Below, piece after piece: positions 57,130 through 64,000 of a stretch of DNA of 64,000 nucleotides. How positions within the stretch are numbered: the first letter of the stretch is position 1; each line of letters begins with the position of its first letter. The translations under genes and the position numbers were made by a program. Below the pieces are notes generated by a model. It did no database searches. It saw only the letters and a program-made list of their open reading frames with translations, and had not been told where the DNA came from. This stretch comes from Siphonodentalium dalli (taxonomy: Eukaryota; Mollusca; Scaphopoda; Gadilida; Siphonodentaliidae): contig CP136069.1 in the NCBI GenBank assembly GCA_032622095.1, positions 104,188,278 to 104,252,277 on the forward strand. Direction: 5' to 3'.

Positions 57130-57620
57130 TTTTCGTGATAGCGATCGGAAAGTGCCGCGCAGCGTTTATCGGAGAGAGGCGCACATTTTGTCGCTTTCGG
57201 CGCGCCGAAACATGCGCTAATATCGTACATTTTGTCGCTTTCGGCGCGCGCGCGAAAGCGACAAAAAGTGCGCCGAAAGCGACAAATAGTGCGCCGTAAC
57301 GGCGCATATTTTGTCGCTTTCGGCGCTTTCGGCGCTTTCGGCGCATTACTAATGGCGCACTTTTTGTCGCTTTCGGCGCATCGCGCCGAAAGCGCCATTA
57401 GCAAGTGGCCCTAATAGGATTCCATAGAACCCCCGTGATCCCTGCACTAATTAACTAGATCAATAGACTGACCGAATCTTCCCAGCCGAATCTGTATCTG
57501 TATCTGTGTATGTGTTTCGGCGCTGGAGCCTCTCGACTGTGTTTGCGCTGTGTCTTCTCAGCCGAATCTTCCCGCGACCGAAAAATACCGAGCTGAATCT
57601 TCCCGCGACGGAATCTTCCA
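57130..57620. promoter_or_regulatory. GC-rich block with clustered TTTTGTCGCTTTCGGCGC motifs upstream of GAK
   Basis: In a strongly AT-rich setting, 57,180-57,400 carries eight or more copies of GTCGCTTTCGGCGC or its complement in both orientations, plus a triple GGCGCTTTC run at 57,315-57,343. The stretch 57,470-57,610 repeats CCGAATCTTCCC three times. CpG is dense throughout. Position 200-700 bp upstream of a first coding exon suggests a CpG-island promoter, but the motif array may equally be a small satellite or foldback insertion. Confidence 0.55.
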
Positions 57621-57812
57621 GTTCCATGAGTTCCGAAACTCAGGACAGGCAAGCTAGGTACAAAAATTGGTGAAATCTGAGTACGAACGTCGGAGTGTTC
57701 CCCTATCGTATTGCGATAATCGCCAACCGAAAAAAAAATGGGCGTGACGTCACCAGTTCCGCCGATCAAGATTGGAAAAATATAATACATTTTATGTAAA
57801 TTAACTGCAATA

Positions 57813-57942
57813 ATGACAGATTTTTTGAAATCTGCGCTTGGATACATAAGCGGGGCTGCTACTCACGACGAATGTGATTTTGTGGGACAGACGGTTGAAC
57901 TAGGTGACCTGAAGTTGAGAGTTAAACGACAAATTGCGGAAG
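57813..57942 (+). CDS. GAK: Cyclin-G-associated kinase, first coding exon
   Basis: ATG at 57,813 opens 43 codons ending GCGGAAG before a GT donor (phase 1). The peptide has the GAK N-terminus: a hydrophobic start (F-L-K-S-A-L-G-Y), then D-F-V-G-Q-T-V-E-L-G-D-L-K-L-R-V-K-R-x-I-A-E, which leads into the glycine-rich loop of the kinase. The split codon would encode the first loop Gly. GAK is the auxilin-family kinase that drives clathrin uncoating with Hsc70 and phosphorylates adaptor subunits. No further exon is recognised up to 64,000, so intron 1 exceeds 6 kb and is filled with transposons. The opposite-strand frame at 57,455-57,847 is a shadow. Confidence 0.85.
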
Positions 57943-58320
57943 GTATTAGTACTATTAGTTTTACTATTTAGTATTACTGTACGGTATAATTACAATTAAC
58001 ATTTTCATTTACTATAAGTATAACTATGAATATGATTTAGCCTTAGGACTACAAATACAATTTACAATGATTTAGTCTTGACTTTAGACTTTTAATATTA
58101 TTCACAAATTCCATTTCCATTCTTGAGTCCAAATTGTACATATATATCATATGGGATGATATCGGCAGTGATCATGGTAGATTTATATTGATAGTTCAGG
58201 TTATACATGTGTACATGAATACATATAATGGGTATGTTTACAAGATGAATCAATATAATACACAACAGTATATACATATTATAATTATAATAGTTTATAT
58301 TAAATATAAATATGTTACTA

Positions 58321-59501
58321 TCAGGTCTGGCAAATGTGAGAATACAGCTACAATAGCTGTATTCAGCTAACCTAGCTGTATTCAGCTATATATTATACTC
58401 TCCAACCGGCTGTTTTTCGATAATAAACTAGAAGCGCTAATTTGCGCATCAAAATTAGGCTACCCTATTCTCCGGCCACCCTCAACCAAATCAAAATCGT
58501 CGCTTGTGTTCTGACAAAGTGTTGCCTTTTGTCTGCACGGCGATGGTGATTATGTGTGAAAACTTACTACGGCGGTCGATGTCGGTCATAGCGGTTTAAA
58601 ATAACTCTCTTATGCAATGCGGAATACCTTGAAAAATACATTAAATACAATATTTATCACCGAAGATGGAACATATCTTAATCATTCCCGGAAGTATCAA
58701 TATGATGCTGCTAAAACGCAGTTTGGTTGTTGCGTTAAAACAGGTAAAAAGGGGAACACCTCTAGCCAGAGTTTAACCGAGCGAGTTCCACTCACTGCTT
58801 GAGCTGATTCTCTCCAAAAATACGGAAACGCATACTTGTATGTCGAATCGCGAAAATACAAATACCAATGTTATGTTTAGTAAGTTTTCACACATTATAT
58901 ATTTTCCCGCCAAAACAGATTGAATAGTTCTGACTCGCTAACGACCAGGACTTCATGTTTGAAATACTTCAGAAATTATATAAGTCGCATTTTCATTTCA
59001 GTTGTCCCTATGTTGTGTCATACATTTGCAATATGCCACATAATATCTGTATATACAGTTATGAATAGTTACCAGTAACGCTCACAAACCGCTAGTGGTA
59101 TGTAATTCTAAATGCTTGATATAGGTACACCATTCTAACGCCCCCTACCGGTTTAGCATCGGGAAGAAGTAAACGAGTGTTTGGGATGAATTTGATCTTT
59201 ATTTTATAAGTTAGTTAATGAATGCATTTGCAGAAAATAGTCCCCAGAATATTTACTGACATCGACCACCGTAGTAAGTTTTCACACAAAATCAGAATTG
59301 CCGTGTCGACAAAAGGCAACACTTTGTCAGAACACAAGCGACGATTTTGATTTGGTTGAGGGTGACCGGAGAATATGGTAGCCTAATTTTGATGCGCAAA
59401 TTAGCGCTTCTAGTTTATTATCGAAAAACAGCCGGTTTGAGAGTATAATATATAGCTGAATACAGCTATTGTAGCTGTATTCTCACATTTGCCAGACCTG
59501 A
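58321..59501. mobile_element. Long-TIR element, 1.18 kb, ~250 bp TIRs
   Basis: The left arm 58,321-58,585 starts TCAGGTCTGGCAAATGTGAG. It contains GAATACAGCTACAATAGCTG, CCGGCTGTTTTTCGATAATA, 'GCGCTAATTTGCGCATCAAA' and 'CAAAGTGTTGCCTTTTGTC'. The right arm 59,257-59,501 is its inverted copy with scattered mismatches and small indels. TATGTT occurs just outside both ends. The central 0.67 kb has one 61-codon frame without a domain. It could be a Mutator-like or foldback non-autonomous element. Situated in GAK intron 1. Confidence 0.82.
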
Positions 59502-60119
59502 CTATGTTGGGTTCTGATGAGACAGTTAGAGTTCAGACTGTGTAAATAATTGATATATACCGTAAGAGGATATATATATCAATTTTCTCAAGAATTAATT
59601 CATTTTATTTTGTAGAGGTTGCCATCAGAATATAAGGTAAATTATGTTGCAGAAATCTGTATAAAAATAGAAATACTCATGTGACCTGAGACCATCAGGG
59701 ATAACGCGAAAAGTTCTCTAAATGAGAACTTAATTCCATTGCGGTCCCTGGTGCCTTTCGGCACATGGGCAGTGAGTGAAGTTCGAAACTTCGGAGCACA
59801 ATGTATAAAAGTATTTAAAATATAAATTAAATAAAAGCCATTTCAGAACGAGACTTATATGGAGAGGAAAAGCTAATAAAATAAGTCATAGTAACGCAAG
59901 TAATGCAACTTCAACAGCCCTTCGCCACCTGCATATACGCACCACTGCCATGTATGGCCGGCTTTGGACTGGTCTGTCCATGACCGAAAGATGGAAACCC
60001 GAAATACAGGCAGCAGTAACAATATATGCAACTGGCCAAATACTGTCATCGTACATTACAATATAAGTTGAACTGCTGTATTGAGGAAATTCTAGTTAAA
60101 ACTTAAAAGATGATAAAAT
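59502..60119. other. GAK intron sequence without a recognisable feature
   Basis: AT-rich. A possible 21 nt micro-exon flanked by AG and GT (59,613-59,633) was considered and not accepted. Nothing else is recognised. Confidence 0.35.
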
Positions 60120-60620
60120 AGATTGTTCCTAGTAAAAGGCAAATGGATTTTCTTCTCTTTTCATCAATTTCTCTAGTAGGTGTTGTTTAATGCAAAATTT
60201 CCAGTGTTTGAGATCAAAAGTGGGTACGAGTATGGTATACTTTATATAGACCATTCCACAGTTTCGCTCCTGTATGTCCGATAGTACATATAAATGGATG
60301 GAGTTGTTGGAGTTGTTTACCTGTATTGTGGACAGGGTTAATTGTATAATGGTGAAGCACTTTGTATAGAGGGAGGCATACGAAACAATAAGTACACATC
60401 TAAAGCAACATAGCATACCTATATTTGTCGACACTGATCGACTGGTTACATTCATAGTATAACCAAGGTATGCGAGTATAGATGTGTGATATACTCTATA
60501 GTAAAGTATAGATAGCTTGGATAGTATGATACCGCAGTCCATATATGGATACATGATACTCCAGCGGGCTAAGAGATATACTTTCTCAGAGCAGTGAAAA
60601 CGACACTTATCCACCAGCTT
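60120..60620 (-). pseudogene. LINE reverse transcriptase C-terminal remnant
   Basis: On the minus strand, pieces in two frames resemble the tail of a LINE reverse transcriptase. They are Y-P-Y-M-D-C-G-I-I-L near 60,540, then N-P-V-H-N-T, and G-A-K-L-W-N-G-L near 60,250 in the other frame, then F-D-L-K-H-W-K-F and a Lys-rich end near 60,150. It is antisense to GAK. The frame changes make it inactive. Confidence 0.6.
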
Positions 60621-60639
60621 TCATTCCGAGCAGACCCAT

Positions 60640-60805
60640 ATCTTAACCTGTCTATACACTGTGCTTCATCGACCAACCATTTTTACTTATATATAAAGTT
60701 ATCTACACCAACGTATCTCTTCTTGAATTGTTCCCGATATCACGGCCATTCAACATCTAAACCCTAGACACCGGGACAGTGGTGCCATGAGCTTGGAATC
60801 AGAAC
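60640..60805 (+). other. Possible LTR end and primer-binding site of the downstream retroelement
   Basis: A TATATATAAAG box (60,690) and a TGGTGCCATGAGC phrase (60,780-60,792) stand in the places expected for an LTR promoter and a tRNA primer-binding site upstream of the gag region. No second LTR was recognised in the window, so this is only a suggestion. Confidence 0.25.
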
Positions 60806-60938
60806 TTGTGTTATTTCGTTCATAAGTGAGTACTTACATTGCCAACCTGTACATTTCTTTTGATCTAATAATTTAAATTAAATAAACACAATACCCGCAT
60901 TATGTTCTAGAGCAATTTTATAATGCCACAATTAAAAT

Positions 60939-61500
60939 GTGCATGTGCCAACCCAACTCAAATTATTAATTTCTTATCTACCTGCAATTTTGCCTTTTCT
61001 ATTCCCAATCACTTTAGAAATTAAAATCAAGATGAATATGACACAAAGTCACCCTTCCCGCCCTTCCTTGTCGGATTACGTTATTATATTAGCGCCCAAA
61101 TCGATGAATGATAAGAATACTGATCGTAATTATCGATCATTTCGTGCTAATAATTATTCTAGTATGGAAGGCAATAATTTTCAAGGACGGAAACCTGATA
61201 ATAGATTTAATGCGCCCGCCACATCAGGAAGACGATGGCCAAGGTATTTACAGGGTAGAAATTCTTCAACTCATTTTATTCGAATAATAATCAGCGCCCA
61301 CAAATTGGATCATATTCTAAACAAAATAGATATGACAACACGCGAAGTTGGCCTTATGTTCAACATATACGGAATTCACAAAATTCTGTGTTTAATCCAC
61401 AGACCCAACCATTTCAATTATTATGCCGATATTGTTGGAAATCTGGACATAATATCACATGGTGTCGAAGACGTTTGAATGAAATGAATAAACATTATTT
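60939..61500 (+). pseudogene. Ty3/gypsy-like gag remnant with CCHC zinc knuckle
   Basis: A frame rich in Asn, Arg and Gln ends in a nucleocapsid knuckle at 61,424-61,465 with spacing C-x2-C-x4-H-x4-C, followed by basic residues and a stop near 61,503. The frame with the knuckle differs from the frame holding the ATG at 60,939, so at least one frameshift is present. No capsid domain can be recognised. It lies in the sense direction in GAK intron 1. Confidence 0.7.
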
Positions 61501-61597
61501 AAACTAAAACATTCCACCCAGAGCGGAGCATCTGAGTGGAATCGTGTAAAAAGCAAGAATAATAAGCAAGCTAACGCTCCATCATGGAATAAATTGC

Positions 61598-62355
61598 ATG
61601 CACACAGAACAAACGGGAAAGAATTATGTTGGCATAAACCACATAGAGATGGTAAAAATAATGTTCACAGGCCGTTTCATCAAAGATTACCGCATAAAAA
61701 TAAAATATCCGCACACGTCTGTGAAATCAAGAGTTCCATACGCATCGCATAAGCCTTACAATCATAAACAAACGCAACAGATAATACAACCCCAGAAAAA
61801 TACTAAATCGAATTTATCAATTCCGGAATATCAAAATAATTTGAAGTTAATGAAAGGCATAAATGCACAAGTGGCATCATCCATATTGATTCAAATAGGC
61901 ACACAAAAATATCGAGCCATTCTAGATAGTGGAGCCGATATCAGTTTATGTTCGTTAAAATTTTATAACAATTTAAAATATAAACCGCAAATGCAAGAAA
62001 CGCAGTTTCATGCAACATCTGCCAGTGGGGATGCACTAACCATAAATGGTTTCATCATATTAAATTTCCACATTAATAATTAAAGGTCTCACATAAATTC
62101 TATGTTTGTTCAAACATGCATCGATCTTTATTATTCGGCAGAGATTTTCTCAGTGAAAATGGCGCACAGATATATTTTGACCGCCAGATAATGAAAATTC
62201 ATGGGACTATAATTTCTATAATACCAGATATTCACGTTGCAACCTTGGTCAGAATACAGTCTGCCCAAAATGTTGCCTCTGATAACATAAACCCATATGT
62301 ACAAACAACTGTTTCTGAAATAGATATCGATTTAAATTCGCGTGCATGCATATGA
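61598..62355 (+). pseudogene. Ty3/gypsy-like aspartic protease remnant
   Basis: The frame 61,598-62,083 has the retroviral-type protease active site L-D-S-G-A-D (about 61,922-61,939) after a basic linker. A stop at 62,081-62,083 separates it from 62,116-62,355, which carries the later protease motif L-L-F-G-R-D-F-L. No reverse transcriptase, RNase H or integrase follows within the window, so the element is truncated or heavily decayed. Confidence 0.78.
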
Positions 62356-63880
62356 TGCACCTACACAATCATGCGTGAATGATATCACTCGTGTTATAAA
62401 CACACGAGAAACAAAATAGACATTTTGGCCGACATAACTAATATCAGGATTTCATTATGTCATACTTACCAGTATGAATGTGCAACAGTAATGTATCCGT
62501 AAATAACTATATATTGTAGTCCTGACGGAATACTAAACAATGTATAAAACACATAATCCTGAATGTTAAATTTCCGTATAACAAAGGAATAGAACTGATA
62601 AACAATTGAACTAATTAACACAAACATGATTTAAATCATAGTCTTAATATTCGTAGTCTCCGCGTGTACAACATAAATATATCCAACCTTGTGCCACTGC
62701 ACGCTCACACAAGTACCGGCAACACATGCAAACTTTTCTGTATACAAAGCATGAGTTTTCCTTGATTTATGTATCTGGACAACGGGTCCAGGAATATCGT
62801 GTTAAACGATTGACATGATAAATTTGTACATACAATTGTTCTGACCAGCATGTGGTATGCATAGACTCACAAACTCAGCTAACATGCGTGTAATGTGGAT
62901 TAAGTTATAGTATAGACACCGCCGAGGTTCCAACTGCTTACACATTTTATAATTAATGATATCCATAATGTGTAGGATAATTTCTTCTCTTACACCAAAA
63001 GACCAACTTTAGCATCACATTTGTGTACACACGAATCATTTGCCCCGATATATTGACTATATGGAATGGTGGAACTCGTTTGGTACGGCCGACCAGCGTA
63101 TTTCCTGGCTCGACGGAATTATGACAGGGATATCACCCTGCACGTTATTGGCAAATACCGATGCTAAGACTAATTAAATCAGAATGGTCGTTAGATGGCT
63201 TATACCAAGCACAAGTATAATACTATTTTATTCACTCTGTAAACCGCACATTGAGTTTCGTTTACAAAAACTAAATATGTGCATATAATATAATATGATA
63301 TAGATAGCGGAGAAGTACATGTATGTGATATTTCATTACCGCGCAATTGTTATAAATAGTTGTGAATAGGTTCACGAAATCGCAATCATCTACTGATTGG
63401 TTCTAATTCTACTGGAATGGTGAACGATAATTCACCCGATTTTAACAATAATTTCACACCAAAATAATTACAATAATTACACGATTGTTGTTTTATAAAT
63501 GTCGTCGCAGCAGGCATGTTTGGTTATCGCACAGCAATTGATTTCAGCGACGATTACACTTTTTTAATGAAATTTTATGGCATGATATACATATATTTAT
63601 CGATTCCCTTGAATGTCATGATTCAAGACATATTTTTTTTTAATTCATACGATCACATTTTATTGATCATAAAACCAATTCCCTTAATGTCCATATCCCT
63701 CATTTATTGCATGACCATTTTCTTTACATTTTATAGAAATGCTCTACGAACGCGTTCAAATTTATGAAAATGCAAATTGCATTGGTGAGTCACTGATTTT
63801 GTTTCATGATTCGTACTTTGGACATATTTTGGTTTCAAGATGCTTATTAGCTATTGTGGGTTTATTGTGTTCTTTTTACA
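62356..63880. other. No recognisable gene; possibly decayed retroelement sequence
   Basis: AT-rich. The 83-codon frame at 63,516 is hydrophobic but not identifiable. No integrase or reverse transcriptase motif was found in any frame I read. Confidence 0.35.
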
Positions 63881-63887
63881 AACACAT

Positions 63888-64000
63888 TATTAGCTCAACT
63901 TACTTTTGTAAGTTTGAGCTATTGCCATGGTTTGGCGTCCGTCGTCCGTGTGTCCTTCAACAATTTCCTTTGGCGCGGGCTACAGGTTGTACCTTTGGTG
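63888..64000 (+). repeat. Start of a dispersed repeat, GTTTGAGCTATTGCCATGG type
   Basis: 'AGCTCAACTTACTTTTGTAA', GTTTGAGCTATTGCCATGG, then GGCGTCCGTCGTCCGTGTGT. The same order with changes occurs at 3,845-3,930. It runs off the right edge. Confidence 0.65.

Noticed and set aside
59613-59633. 21 nt micro-exon that might continue GAK
   Set aside because: The peptide R-L-P-S-E-Y-K only vaguely resembles a later GAK stretch, and the phase and the missing intermediate residues do not fit the exon ending at 57,942.

Overview
The window looks like animal nuclear DNA, most likely from a mollusc or close lophotrochozoan relative. It is AT-rich, its genes are split by GT-AG introns, and most of it is transposable elements and tandem repeats. 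The molluscan suggestion rests on a tRNA-derived SINE with a molluscan-type 3' end, on tandem units built around GGGCATAACTC, and on a gene pair of a kind I associate with lophotrochozoans. The species is an inference.

Three host-type genes can be supported. (1) A plus-strand four-exon gene at 35,078-43,124 encodes a CXC-like cysteine cluster followed by a P2X7 ballast-type zinc-binding domain. Every splice site is intact, but an in-frame TGA sits exactly at the second Cys of the WCxCGxC motif. (2) A minus-strand gene at 42,295-47,811, of at least seven exons, encodes a transposase-like protein of 386 residues as visible here. It is tail-to-tail with gene 1 and their exons interleave. (3) The first coding exon of cyclin-G-associated kinase (GAK) lies at 57,813-57,942, downstream of a very GC-rich block. 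The rest of GAK probably lies beyond the right edge. A frameshifted FLYWCH zinc-finger fragment lies at 977-1,418.

Layout: 0-13 kb is a mosaic of repeats. It holds an intact SINE and two pairs of direct duplications in which one copy preserves the empty site of a transposon present in the other (Harbinger-like at 4.4 kb and 10.4 kb, the latter with a hAT-like element nested inside). 13.4-27.4 kb is a very large inverted-repeat structure whose centre is a 7.8 kb satellite with a 202 bp monomer. The satellite has dimeric and 12-mer higher-order organisation and a 22 bp dyad in nearly every monomer. 27-35 kb carries hairpin elements and a 5'-truncated LINE. 35-48 kb is the interleaved gene pair with element-rich introns. 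48-53 kb carries a TTAA-flanked MITE, a TIR-bounded element with five 171 bp repeats, and a second satellite with a 394 bp period. 53-56 kb is a decayed LINE. 57-64 kb is the GAK start, a 1.2 kb long-TIR element, a LINE remnant and a decayed Ty3/gypsy-like gag-protease region.

No rRNA gene, functional tRNA gene, CRISPR array or bacterial feature was seen. All boundaries were read by eye, so ends without target-site duplications are approximate.
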